Source: Actinomycetospora sp. TBRC 11914
GTDB taxonomy: Bacteria > Actinomycetota > Actinomycetes > Mycobacteriales > Pseudonocardiaceae
Reading direction: 5' to 3'
DNA: 64,000 nt
Assembly: GCF_012933465.1 (NCBI RefSeq)
Contig: NZ_JABBND010000021.1
Coordinates: 1-64,000, forward strand
The position numbers were made by a program, and so were the translations under genes. Position 1 is the first letter of the stretch; each line of letters starts with the position of its first letter. This document shows, in pieces, positions 7,418 to 14,945 of this stretch. A model generated the notes under the pieces. That model was not told where the DNA came from, did not search any database, and was given only the letters and a program-made list of their open reading frames with translations.

Positions 7418-8215
7418 ATGGCACCACGAGCGGTCTGGAGCGGGGCGATCACCTTCGGCCTCGTGACCATCCCGGTCGGGCTCTACAGCGCGACCGAGGA
7501 CCACACCATCCACTTCCACCAGTACGTCCGCGGCACCTCCGACCGCGTGCGCATCCAGCGCGTGGACGAGCGCACCGGCGACGTCGTGCCGACCTCCGAC
7601 GTGGTCAAGGGGCGTGAGGTGGACGGCGAGGTCGTCGTCGTGGAGCCCGACGAGCTGCGCGAGATCGCCCCCGGCCGGTCGCAGACCATCGACGTCGTCG
7701 AGTTCGTGGACCTCGCCGAGATCGACCCGGTCTACTTCGACCGCACCTACTGGGTCGCGCCGAGCGACGAGCGCTACGCGCACTCCTACGGCCTGCTCTG
7801 CCGGGCGCTGGCCGAGACCGACCGCGCCGGCATCGCCACGGTCACCATGCACGGCCGCGAGCACCTCACCGCGCTGCGCGCCGACGGCGACGTGCTGGCG
7901 CTGCAGACGCTGTTCTGGCACGACGAGGTCCGCGACCCCACCGAGCAGCTCGACGTGCTCCCCGTGCACACCGACATCCGTCCCCAGGAACTGGACACCG
8001 CCAAGGAGCTCGTCGGCGCGATGACGTCGACGTGGAAGCCCGACCAGTACGAGGACACCTACACCGCGCGGGTCGACCAGCTCGTCGCGGACAAGCGCGA
8101 GGGCCGCGAGGTGGTCCCGGCCGAGGAGCCGGACGAGGGCACGGAGGTCGGCGGCCTGCTCGAGGCCCTGCGGCGCAGCGTCGAGGCGGCCGGCGGGAAC
8201 GCGGCGGCCTCCTGA
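7418..8215 (+). CDS. ku: Non-homologous end joining protein Ku
   Basis: 265 residues, a typical length for bacterial Ku. The start MAPRAVWSGAITFGLVTIPVGL is the family signature, followed by the beta-barrel core with FHQYVRGTSDRVRIQR and YWVAPSDERYAHSYGLLCRAL. Ku homodimers bind DNA ends and recruit the ligase LigD; no ligD is in the window. ATG 7418 follows the hairpin element at 7341 by one base, so transcription or translation of ku must pass through or start within that element. The C-terminal tail is short and acidic, without a long lysine-rich extension. Confidence 0.95.
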   Translation: MAPRAVWSGAITFGLVTIPVGLYSATEDHTIHFHQYVRGTSDRVRIQRVDERTGDVVPTSDVVKGREVDGEVVVVEPDELREIAPGRSQTIDVVEFVDLAEIDPVYFDRTYWVAPSDERYAHSYGLLCRALAETDRAGIATVTMHGREHLTALRADGDVLALQTLFWHDEVRDPTEQLDVLPVHTDIRPQELDTAKELVGAMTSTWKPDQYEDTYTARVDQLVADKREGREVVPAEEPDEGTEVGGLLEALRRSVEAAGGNAAAS

Positions 8216-8388
8216 CGGGGGATACGGCCTCGTGAGGTCGGTCACCGCGCCGCGCGCGCTCCCCGGTGTCGATCACCTGCTCAGGGTCCGGCACCCCTCG
8301 AGGATCCACCGATCGGGGGACACGTCGACGGTGGTCGCGAATCACGCCGTTTTTGACTCGTGGCGATTCCGCTGCGAGCTTCTCCCTC

Positions 8389-8463
8389 GTGCGCAACCGA
8401 CTCGTCCTCGCCGTCCGGCGACACGTCGACCTGCTGCGCACGAACAGCGCTCTCTGTCGCTGA
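8389..8463 (+). CDS. Putative sulfur-control leader peptide (24 aa), copy 1
   Basis: GTG 8389 to TGA 8463. The C-terminal half, RRHVDLLRTNSALCR, matches the other two leader peptides of the window (13430, 22600). TTGACT at 8353-8358 could be a -35 whose weak -10 would place transcription start at the GTG, as for leaderless leader peptides. Unlike the other two, the next gene is a secreted calcium-binding-repeat protein 255 bases downstream rather than a sulfur enzyme. The rest of the interval 8216-8717 holds no other credible gene. Confidence 0.65.
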   Translation: MRNRLVLAVRRHVDLLRTNSALCR

Positions 8464-8518
8464 TCCGCCGACGTCGGGCCGACCACGTCCGCGTCCCCGC
8501 GGTCGTCCTCCGGCGACT

Positions 8519-8547
8519 CTCCGGGGTGTTCCACCCGGACCCCGGAG
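8519..8547 (+). terminator. Hairpin between leader peptide and RTX-like gene
   Basis: CTCCGGGGT (8519-8527) and ACCCCGGAG (8539-8547) form a perfect 9-bp stem with an 11-base loop. No T-run follows. Placed 56 bases after the leader peptide stop, it could act as the attenuator stem. Confidence 0.4.
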
Positions 8548-8717
8548 ATGCGTGGTCCTCCGCCGCTCCTCCCCCGGTGCGGCGTTCCCGTCGCACGTCG
8601 TCCCGCTCGCGCCGAACCCGGGCGCGGTGGGCCGTCGTGTCGGCTCCCCGCAAGCTCCCCACCTCGTGCGCCGGTCGCCGCGCGCCCGGCCACGACCACC
8701 CCCGAAGGACTCCCCAG

Positions 8718-9551
8718 ATGACCAGGTACCGCTGGGTCGCGATCGCCGCGGCCTCGCTCGTGTTCCCCCTGGCGGCGGCGGGCGCCACGGCCTCCGCCGC
8801 GCCCGCGACGCCCGCGATCGCGCACGCGGCCCCGGTCGCGGCTGCCCCTCCGCTCCCGCCGACCGACCCGACCAAGCCCGTGACCCTCTGCAATGGCCTG
8901 CAGGGCGGGACGTGCACGGGCGGCCCCGGCAACGACACCCTCATCGGCGGTCAGAAGATCGACCACATCTTCGGCGCCGGCGGCGACGACGACATCGAGC
9001 AGAACCTCGTCTTCCTGCAGGGCAGCAGCGACGACGCCCACGGCGGCCCGGGTCGGGACTGCATCGACGGCGGCGGCGGCGACTCGCAGCAGTTCGGCGA
9101 CGACGGCGACGACAACGTGCCCTGCGAGTTCACCGCCTTCGTCGACCCGGAGGCCGCGCTGACCAGCGGGCCGGGCGACGACACCATCCACGGTGGCAAC
9201 GGCAACGACTCCATGGACGGCATCTTCGACAGCGACACGATGTACGGCGACGCCGGCAACGACCTCATCAACGACCCGTACCCGAACGACCAGGACAAGG
9301 AGTACGGCGGGCCGGGCGACGACGTCCTCAACGCCTCCGACGCCGGCAACGACGACCTCGTCGACGGTGGCCCCGGCAACGACACGTGCATCGGCGACCC
9401 CGGTGACACGTTCGTCAACTGCGAGCACATCATCCGCTTCTTCGGACCGCTGCTCGTGAACCCGGCCGGGCTGCCCGTCCCGCTGCCCCGGGCCCTCGGG
9501 GTCGACCCCAACGCCGTGGTGCCGACGCTGCCGCCGGCCACGACGAGCTAG
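8718..9551 (+). CDS. Secreted protein with RTX-like calcium-binding repeats
   Basis: 277 residues. A signal peptide spans about residues 1-28 (RYRWVAIAAASLVFPLAAAG then ASA). The mature part carries many GGxGxD-like nonapeptides (GGPGNDTLIGG, GGPGDDV, GDAGNDL, GGNGNDS), the calcium roll of haemolysin-type proteins. Six cysteines interrupt the repeats, unusual for RTX proteins. ATG 8718 follows GAAGGAC; longer in-frame starts upstream lack a signal peptide at the N-terminus. No type I secretion genes are adjacent, so export is probably by Sec. Function unknown. Its stop codon is one base from the hairpin element at 9553. Confidence 0.8.
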   Translation: MTRYRWVAIAAASLVFPLAAAGATASAAPATPAIAHAAPVAAAPPLPPTDPTKPVTLCNGLQGGTCTGGPGNDTLIGGQKIDHIFGAGGDDDIEQNLVFLQGSSDDAHGGPGRDCIDGGGGDSQQFGDDGDDNVPCEFTAFVDPEAALTSGPGDDTIHGGNGNDSMDGIFDSDTMYGDAGNDLINDPYPNDQDKEYGGPGDDVLNASDAGNDDLVDGGPGNDTCIGDPGDTFVNCEHIIRFFGPLLVNPAGLPVPLPRALGVDPNAVVPTLPPATTS

Positions 9552-9552
9552 G

Positions 9553-9626
9553 AGGTGCGCTCCGCGCCTGTGAGCACTAGATGTCGGTATACCGACATTT
9601 AGTGCTCACATGGCCGGAGGCCACCT
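9553..9626. repeat. Three-hairpin palindromic element, copy 2
   Basis: The core (9570-9609) begins GTGAGCACTAGATGTCGGTA, is centred on GTATAC, and has one G-T wobble as its only defect. The left mini-hairpin is GCGC-TCC-GCGC and the right one GGCC-GGA-GGCC, closed by AGGTG/CACCT. It separates convergent genes; the stop codons of both lie at its borders (TAG 9549-9551 and, on the minus strand, TAG 9627-9625). Confidence 0.85.
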
Positions 9627-10845
9627 AGAAGTAGCCGTTGACCGGCAGCGGCTCGCCGGCGATGTGCCACCGGCCCAGGGCGGTCGCCTTGTACGACGCC
9701 GGGTTGTGCAGCGTGATCGTCCGGATGTTGCGCCAGTGCCGGTCGAGGTTGCGGGCCCGGCCGGAGGCGGACGCGCCGCCGACGTCGAACAGCGCCGTCG
9801 CCGCGTCGGTCGCCACGCGGTCCAGGTGCACCTTCACCGCGCTGATCGCGTACGACGCGGTCCGGCCCACCTCCGCGGTCGGCGCCCCGGCCCGCACGGC
9901 GTCCTCGGCGGCCTGCACCGCGTCCGCCGCCGTCCCGACCGCCGCCTCCGCGACCCACGCCGTGGCCGCCAGCCGCCCGACCGTCTCCTGCAGGATGGGG
10001 TCGTCGACCGGCTGCGGCGACGGGGCGTGGTCGAAGGTCCGGGTCCGGCTGCGCACCAGCGCCGCGGCGTCGGTGACCACGCCGCGGAGGATCCCGGCGA
10101 TCACCGCGTGCAGGTAGAGCTGCAGGAACGGCACGTCGCCGGCCGGCCGCGGCGCCACCCGGTCGCGCACCACGAGCACGTCCTCGGGTCCGACCGCGAC
10201 GTCGGTGAACGACGTCGTGCCCGTCCCGGTCCGGCGCTGGCCCATCGAGTCCCAGTCGTCGATCACCGAGACGCCCTCGCGGTCGACCGGGACCATCACC
10301 GTCGCCAGCTGATCAGTCCCCTCCTGGCTACCCTCCACCCGGGCCGCCACCGCGATCCAGTCCGAGTACAGCGTGCCGGTGCTGTAGTACTTCACCCCGT
10401 TCAGCACCCAGCGCCCGCCGCCGACCTCCTCCAGCCGCGTCGTGAACTCGTGCGACCCCGCCGACACCGAGCCGGTCTCGCTGATCGCGTTGCCGAACAC
10501 CTTCCCGGCGCGGACCTCGTCGAGCCAGCGGCGGCGCACGTCGGGATCGGGCAGGCGCAGGAACCCGAGCACCTGGCTGTAGTGGGTGCGCAGCACGTGG
10601 GCGACGATCGGGTCGGCCTCGGCGAGGTCGGTGACGAAGCCGAGCAGCTCGCGGATCGAGCAGCCCGGCCCGCCCTCGGACTCCGGCAGCGACAGCCGCC
10701 CCAGCCCGGCGGCCGCCACGGCCGCAACCTGCGCGAACGGGCTCTCGTCGAGCCGTTCCCGCTCGGCGGCGCCCGCGGCGATCTCCGCGAGCAGGGTCCC
10801 GACGGCGGGTGTGCCCGGGCGGGCGGGCACGGTCGCGGCGCTCAT
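9625..10845 (-). CDS. Acyl-CoA dehydrogenase-fold flavoprotein, SfnB/DszC-like
   Basis: 406 residues. Acyl-CoA dehydrogenase architecture: helical N-terminal domain with LPESEGGPGCS, a beta domain with NAISETGSVSAG and WVLNGVKYYSTGTLYSDW, and a C-terminal helical domain ending RHWRNIRTITLHNPASYK. The RHWRN...HNP ending and lack of the usual catalytic Glu loop are typical of flavin-dependent monooxygenases of the DszC/SfnB group used for sulfur scavenging. ATG 10845 overlaps the stop of the transporter gene (ATGA). Last gene of the operon starting at 13273, behind a leader peptide. Reduced flavin must come from elsewhere. Confidence 0.85.
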   Translation of the reverse strand: MSAATVPARPGTPAVGTLLAEIAAGAAERERLDESPFAQVAAVAAAGLGRLSLPESEGGPGCSIRELLGFVTDLAEADPIVAHVLRTHYSQVLGFLRLPDPDVRRRWLDEVRAGKVFGNAISETGSVSAGSHEFTTRLEEVGGGRWVLNGVKYYSTGTLYSDWIAVAARVEGSQEGTDQLATVMVPVDREGVSVIDDWDSMGQRRTGTGTTSFTDVAVGPEDVLVVRDRVAPRPAGDVPFLQLYLHAVIAGILRGVVTDAAALVRSRTRTFDHAPSPQPVDDPILQETVGRLAATAWVAEAAVGTAADAVQAAEDAVRAGAPTAEVGRTASYAISAVKVHLDRVATDAATALFDVGGASASGRARNLDRHWRNIRTITLHNPASYKATALGRWHIAGEPLPVNGYF

Positions 10846-12161
10846 GTCGCGGCAGTCTGCAACGTCCGCTCCTCGCGGCGCGACGGGTCCGGCGCGAGCA
10901 GCGCCGCCGTCGTCGTCAGGACCGAGAGGCCCGCGAAGGCGACGACGATCCACCACGGGCTCCCGCCGCCGGCCACCAGCAGGGCGGCCGCGGCGAGCGG
11001 GGCGAACCCGCCGGAGAGCACCGACCCGATCTGGTAGCCCAGCGAGGCGCCGCTGTAGCGCACCCGGACGTCGAACACCTCGGCGAACCAGGCCGCCTGC
11101 GGCCCGTACATCGAGTCGTGCAGCAGGTTCACCGCGATCACCGCCGCCAGCACGATCAGCAGCGTCGACCCGGCGTCGACGGCGAGGAAGAACAGCGCCA
11201 GCCCGACGGTGCCCCCGATCGACCCGAACAGGTACGGCCGCCGTCGTCCGACCCGGTCGGAGAGCAGCGCCCAGAGCGGCGTCGTCGCCAGCCCGATCGC
11301 CGAGACGACGACGACGGCGAGCAGTCCCGCCGACGAGGCCTTGCCCAGCTTCTGCGCGACGTAGGTCAGCCCGTAGGTGGTGATCAGCGTGTAGAGGCCG
11401 ATCTGGGAGAGCCGCAGCCCGGTGGTCAGCAGCACCTCGCGCGGGGCGGTGCGCAGGACCTCGACGACGGGCATCCGCACGACCTCGTTCTTCTCGCGCA
11501 GCGCGACGAACTCCGGGGCGTCCTCGAGCCGCAGCCGGATGACCAGCCCGACCGCGACGAGCAGCGCGCTCGCGAGGAACGGGATCCGCCAGCCCCAGGC
11601 GAGGAACGACTCGGAGGTGGTCAGCGCCCGGACCAGGGAGAGCGACCCGGTGGCGAGCAGCATCCCGGCCGGCGACCCGATCTGGGTGAAGCTGCCGAAC
11701 CAGCCGCGGCGCCGCGGCGGCGCGTGCTCGGTGGACAGCACCGCCGCGCCGCCCCACTCGCCGCCGACCGCGAACCCCTGCAGCAGCCGCAGCACCACGA
11801 GCAGCGTCGGGGCGAGCGCACCGATGCTCGCGTACCCGGGCAGCACGCCGATGAGCGTGGTGGCGCTGCCCATGAGGACCAGCGCGCCGACCAGCACGGC
11901 CTTGCGCCCGACCCGGTCGCCGATGTGCCCGGCGACGATCGCGCCGATGGGCCGGGCGCCGAAGCCGGCCGCGTAGGTCGCGAACGCGGCGAGGGTGCCC
12001 GCCGTCGGGCTGATCGAGGGGAAGAACAGCGTGTTGAACACCAGCGCGGTGGCGGTGGCGTAGAGGTAGAAGTCGTACCACTCGATCGCGGTGCCGACGG
12101 CGCTCGCGAGCGCCACCCGTCGCGGGGTGGTGGGTGGGGTCGGGCTCGTCGTGGCGGTCAC
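10842..12161 (-). CDS. MHS-type MFS transporter
   Basis: 439 residues. The opening AVGTAIEWYDFYLYATATALVFN and FATYAAGFGARPIGAIVAGHIGDRVGRK are the signature of metabolite:H+ symporters (ProP/ShiA/KgtP branch); twelve hydrophobic segments follow. The GTG at 12161 forms a GTGA overlap with the stop of the SsuD-like gene. It lies between two predicted organosulfur monooxygenases, so it probably imports their substrate, for example a sulfonate or sulfone (inference). Confidence 0.9.
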   Translation of the reverse strand: MTATTSPTPPTTPRRVALASAVGTAIEWYDFYLYATATALVFNTLFFPSISPTAGTLAAFATYAAGFGARPIGAIVAGHIGDRVGRKAVLVGALVLMGSATTLIGVLPGYASIGALAPTLLVVLRLLQGFAVGGEWGGAAVLSTEHAPPRRRGWFGSFTQIGSPAGMLLATGSLSLVRALTTSESFLAWGWRIPFLASALLVAVGLVIRLRLEDAPEFVALREKNEVVRMPVVEVLRTAPREVLLTTGLRLSQIGLYTLITTYGLTYVAQKLGKASSAGLLAVVVVSAIGLATTPLWALLSDRVGRRRPYLFGSIGGTVGLALFFLAVDAGSTLLIVLAAVIAVNLLHDSMYGPQAAWFAEVFDVRVRYSGASLGYQIGSVLSGGFAPLAAAALLVAGGGSPWWIVVAFAGLSVLTTTAALLAPDPSRREERTLQTAAT

Positions 12162-13273
12162 GCGCGGATCTCCTCGGTGGGGTGGGGCGTGCGGTGGGCG
12201 AGCTCGGTGCGGACGAGCGGGAGCAGGTCGCGGCCGTAGGCGACGGCGTCGTCGATCGGGTCGTAGCCGCGGATGAGCAGCGTCGTGACGCCGAGGTCGA
12301 CGTAGTCGAGCAGCGCGGCCGCCACGGTCTCGGGGGTCCCGACGAGGGCCGTGGAGTTGCCGGCCGCGCCGGTCGCGGCCGCCGTCGGGGTCCAGAGCGC
12401 GCGGTCGTGCCGTTCGCCGCGCGCCGCCGCGGCGAGCAGGCGCTGGGACCCGACGTTGGCCGGGGTCGCGTCGTGCATCCGCTTGCCGGTGAAGCTGCCG
12501 GCGCCGCCGCCGGCCGCGGTGATGCGGTCGAGGACGCGGTGGGCGCGCTCCCAGGCCTGCTCCTCGGTGGTGCCGAGGATCGGGCGGAACGAGACGCTGA
12601 TGCGAGGCATCGTGGTGCGCCCGGCGTCCCGCGCGGCCGCGTGCACCGCGGCGATCTGCTCGGCGGTCTGGGCGAGCGGCTCGCCCCAGAGCGCGTGGAC
12701 GTCGGCGTGCCGGCCGCCGACCCGGTAGGCGTCGGCCGAGGAGCCGCCGACGTAGATCGGGATGCGGGGCTGCTGCCGGGGGCGGACCTGGGGTGCGACG
12801 TCCTCGACGTCGTAGAACTCGCCGTGGTGGTCGAACGGCGTCGGGCTGGTCCAGGTGCGGTCCAGGACCTCGAGGTACTCGTCGGTGCGCCGGTAACGGG
12901 CCGCCTTGTCGAGGTGGTCGCCGTCGCGGCGCTGGTCGGCGTCGCTGCCGCCGGAGATGACGTGCACCGCGACCCGGCCGCCGGAGAACTGGTCGAGCGT
13001 GGCGAAGGTGCGCGCGGCCAGCGTCGGGGCGACGAACCCGGGCCGGTGCGCGACGAGGAACCCGAGCCGGTCGGAGTGGGCGGCGCCGTACGAGGCGACC
13101 TGCAGCCCGTCCGGGGTCGACGCCGAGTGCCCGACCAGCACCTTGTCGAAGCCGCCCTGCTCGTGGGCATCGACGAACCGGCGGACGACCGCCGGGTCGA
13201 CCGGCGGGTCGGACGGCGGGTGGATCTCGGAGACCAGCCGGGTGCCGATCATGCCGATGAACTCGACGGTCAT
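12158..13273 (-). CDS. SsuD-like LLM-class FMNH2-dependent monooxygenase
   Basis: 371 residues, close to the length of alkanesulfonate monooxygenase. Family features include DKVLVGHSASTPDG, FLVAHRPGFVAPTLAARTFATLDQFSGGRVAVHVISGGSD (read in two parts) and RYRRTDEYLEVLDRTW. SsuD cleaves C-S bonds of sulfonates with reduced FMN and oxygen to release sulfite. ATG 13273 is preceded by CAGGGAGC. It is the first structural gene after the leader peptide at 13430, which supports control by sulfur supply. Sulfite would feed the reductase encoded at 20722. Confidence 0.88.
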   Translation of the reverse strand: MTVEFIGMIGTRLVSEIHPPSDPPVDPAVVRRFVDAHEQGGFDKVLVGHSASTPDGLQVASYGAAHSDRLGFLVAHRPGFVAPTLAARTFATLDQFSGGRVAVHVISGGSDADQRRDGDHLDKAARYRRTDEYLEVLDRTWTSPTPFDHHGEFYDVEDVAPQVRPRQQPRIPIYVGGSSADAYRVGGRHADVHALWGEPLAQTAEQIAAVHAAARDAGRTTMPRISVSFRPILGTTEEQAWERAHRVLDRITAAGGGAGSFTGKRMHDATPANVGSQRLLAAAARGERHDRALWTPTAAATGAAGNSTALVGTPETVAAALLDYVDLGVTTLLIRGYDPIDDAVAYGRDLLPLVRTELAHRTPHPTEEIRA

Positions 13274-13344
13274 GGGGGGTGCTCCCTGGGGAGGTACGGC
13301 GTGGTGACGCGGGCCGTGGCGCGGCGTGACGGGGACGGGCCGTC

Positions 13345-13406
13345 GGGCGCTGGGAAGACGGGCGCGGGGGAGACGGGCGCTGGGGAGACGGGCGCGACAC
13401 GTCTCC
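13345..13406 (-). repeat. 15-bp tandem repeats with potential attenuator hairpin
   Basis: Three 15-bp units start at 13345, 13360 and 13375 (plus strand GGGCGC(T/G)GGGRAGAC), followed by a partial fourth. The GGAGACG in the last unit (13384-13390) can pair with CGTCTCC at 13400-13406 around a 9-base loop, and the second unit offers a competing copy. The block lies between the leader peptide stop (13430) and the SsuD-like start (13273), where an attenuator is expected. Confidence 0.5.
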
Positions 13407-13429
13407 GGAGGGGATCAGCGGCTCCGGGA

Positions 13430-13501
13430 TCAGCGACAGAGCGCGGAGGCGACCCGGAGCAGGTCGATGTGCTCGCGCACGACGAGCCGCGTCCCGGTCA
13501 T
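13430..13501 (-). CDS. Putative sulfur-control leader peptide (23 aa), copy 2
   Basis: ATG 13501 to TGA 13430. The peptide ends REHIDLLRVASALCR, matching copies at 8389 and 22600. A good promoter (13510-13538) puts the transcription start at or next to the ATG, so the mRNA is probably leaderless at this ORF. Similar short peptides precede sulfate-assimilation genes in many actinobacteria (established knowledge); the downstream operon encodes sulfur-scavenging enzymes, which fits. Confidence 0.75.
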   Translation of the reverse strand: MTGTRLVVREHIDLLRVASALCR

Positions 13502-13509
13502 GGTCGGCG

Positions 13510-13538
13510 ACGCTATGGGGGCCGGTGGCCGAGGACAA
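13510..13538 (-). promoter_or_regulatory. Promoter of the SsuD-like operon leader
   Basis: On the minus strand TTGTCC (13538-13533), 17 bases, TAGCGT (13515-13510), then 8 bases to the ATG of the leader peptide at 13501. Spacing and sequence agree with the housekeeping sigma factor and with leaderless transcription. Confidence 0.65.
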
Positions 13539-13600
13539 CCGCCTGGGACCGTCGTCTCAGGGCGTGGGTCGCTTGCGCCCGCTCGGCGGAGTGCGATCGA

Positions 13601-13690
13601 ATGATGCGCATGTGCGCGTGCGGCCGCGAGTTCTTCTGGCCGAGCCGCCGCGCGCACGAGTTCGACGAGTGGTGTCGCCGGGCCGCGTGA
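13601..13690 (+). CDS. Possible small Cys-containing protein (29 aa)
   Basis: ATG 13601 (or 13610) to TGA 13690, inside the 290-base gap between the divergent leader peptide and the carbonic anhydrase gene. It reads MRMCACGREFFWPSRRAHEF then DEWCRRAA: CxCG at the start and WC near the end look like a minimal metal-binding finger. No clear ribosome site; it might be leaderless. Real gene or chance ORF cannot be decided from one sequence. Confidence 0.35.
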   Translation: MMRMCACGREFFWPSRRAHEFDEWCRRAA

Positions 13691-13791
13691 GCCGCGCGCC
13701 CTCACGCCCTTTCCGCGCGCCCTCCGCGGCCGGTCCGTGCCGTGTCCCGACCACCCCGAACTCCCGACGTCCCGGAAGGACGCACCCCACC

Positions 13792-14280
13792 ATGTCGGTC
13801 ACCGACGAGTACCTGCAGAACAACGAGCGCTACGCCGCCGGTTTCTCCGGCCCCCTCCCGCTGCCGCCGGCGCGCAAGACCGCGGTCGTCGCGTGCATGG
13901 ACGCCCGCATCAACGTCTACGGCGTGCTCGGGCTGCAGGAGGGCGACTCGCACGTCATCCGCAACGCCGGCGGCATCGTCGCCGACGACACCATCCGCTC
14001 CCTGGCGATCAGCCAGCACCTCCTCGGCACCGAGGAGATCGTGCTGATCCACCACACCGACTGCGGCATGCTGACCTTCTCCGACGAGCAGTTCGCCGAG
14101 ATCCTCGAGAAGGAGTCGGGGGAGCGGCCGTCGTGGAGCGCCAACTCCTTCCCCGACCTCGAGGGCGACGTGCGCGACTCCATCAAGCGCATCACCGACA
14201 GCCCGTTCGTGAAGAACAAGTCCTCGGTGCGCGGGTTCGTCTTCGACGTGGCGACCGGGAAGCTGAACGAGGTCCAATAG
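13792..14280 (+). CDS. Beta-class carbonic anhydrase
   Basis: 162 residues, the short beta-class form common in actinobacteria. Zinc ligands are Cys35 and Asp37/Arg39 dyad in CMDAR and His88/Cys91 in HHTDC. It interconverts CO2 and bicarbonate in the cytoplasm. ATG 13792 follows GGAAGGAC at a suitable distance. Its TAG (14278-14280) overlaps the AGGTG that opens the hairpin element at 14279. A second, more distant beta-carbonic anhydrase is at 36484. Confidence 0.93.
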   Translation: MSVTDEYLQNNERYAAGFSGPLPLPPARKTAVVACMDARINVYGVLGLQEGDSHVIRNAGGIVADDTIRSLAISQHLLGTEEIVLIHHTDCGMLTFSDEQFAEILEKESGERPSWSANSFPDLEGDVRDSIKRITDSPFVKNKSSVRGFVFDVATGKLNEVQ

Positions 14281-14355
14281 GTGCGACTTCGTCGCTCGTG
14301 AGCAGAAAGTGTCGGTATACCGACACTTTCTGCTCACGAGCGCGTCAGCGCACCT
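14279..14355. repeat. Three-hairpin palindromic element, copy 3
   Basis: The perfect 40-bp core (14298-14337) begins GTGAGCAGAAAGTGTCGGTA and is centred on GTATAC. The left mini-hairpin is GCGAC-TTC-GTCGC and the right one GCGC-GTCA-GCGC, closed by AGGTGCG/CGCACCT. It lies between convergent genes. The right arm is translated as the last residues (ALTRS) and stop codon of the TetR gene. Confidence 0.87.
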
Positions 14356-14852
14356 GCCACCTCCCGCGCGGCGTCCAGGCCCGCGGTCGTCCCCTCCCAC
14401 CCGCGGCGCGCGACGGCGCCCTCGAGCAGCAGGAACAGGTGGTCGGCCAGGGCGTCGTCGCCGACCAGCCGCCCAATCTCCGCGCGGACCGCCTGCTTGT
14501 GCGCCGTGATGACCGCCCGCCCCGGGTGGTCGTCGGGCAGCTCCGCCGCGGCGCGCTGGAACGCGCAGCCGCGGCCGGTGTCGAACCACGGGTGCGCGAG
14601 GTAGGCGTCGAAGAGCGTCAGCACCGACGGGTCCTCGGCGAGCCGCTCCTGCAGGTGCGCCCACCAGAGGTCGTGGCGCCGCTGCAGGTAGGCCGTGACG
14701 AGCGCGGCCTTCGACCCGAAGCAGTCGTAGAGGGTCTTCTTGGTGACGCCGGCCGCGTCGGCGATGCCCGCCACGCCCACCGCGGTGATGCCCTGCCCGT
14801 AGAACAGCTCGGACGCGCGCTCGAGGAGCACGCGGCCCGCCGGTGTCGTCAT
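14334..14852 (-). CDS. TetR family regulator
   Basis: 172 residues. The helix-turn-helix is at about residues 20-48 (GVAGIADAAGVTKKTLYDCF). ATG 14852 is preferred over an upstream ATG at 14894 because a TATAGT -10 (14865-14860) ends 7 bases before it, so the mRNA would begin at this start codon and the longer form would lie upstream of the promoter. The last codons and the stop come from the hairpin element at 14279. It is divergent from the oxidoreductase gene at 14946 and probably controls both through CTATACCGAC-YGGT sites. Confidence 0.9.
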   Translation of the reverse strand: MTTPAGRVLLERASELFYGQGITAVGVAGIADAAGVTKKTLYDCFGSKAALVTAYLQRRHDLWWAHLQERLAEDPSVLTLFDAYLAHPWFDTGRGCAFQRAAAELPDDHPGRAVITAHKQAVRAEIGRLVGDDALADHLFLLLEGAVARRGWEGTTAGLDAAREVAGALTRS

Positions 14853-14859
14853 GTCCGGC

Positions 14860-14926
14860 ACTATACCGACCGGTGGGTTGACTTCCATGGGCACGGTCGT
14901 GTTCCCTCAGCGCTATACCGACTGGT
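14860..14926. promoter_or_regulatory. Two direct operator-like repeats between tetR and oxidoreductase
   Basis: CTATACCGACCGGT at 14861-14874 and CTATACCGACTGGT at 14913-14926 are identical in 13 of 14 positions and 52 bp apart. The inner ACCGAC-CGGT is a partial palindrome. The first copy covers the tetR -10, the second lies about 20 bases before the oxidoreductase start, suiting a repressor of both genes. Confidence 0.6.
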
Positions 14927-14945
14927 TTACCTGCGAGGGAGAACG

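Noticed and set aside
7418-8215. Ku as part of a complete local NHEJ system
   Set aside because: No LigD, polymerase or nuclease gene is nearby; only ku is present.
8232-8717. N-terminal extension of the RTX-like protein
   Set aside because: The extension is compositionally a shadow, and the ATG at 8718 has a ribosome site directly followed by a signal peptide.
14853-14894. Longer TetR start at 14894
   Set aside because: It lies upstream of the TATAGT promoter element and the operator, which point to a transcript starting at 14852.
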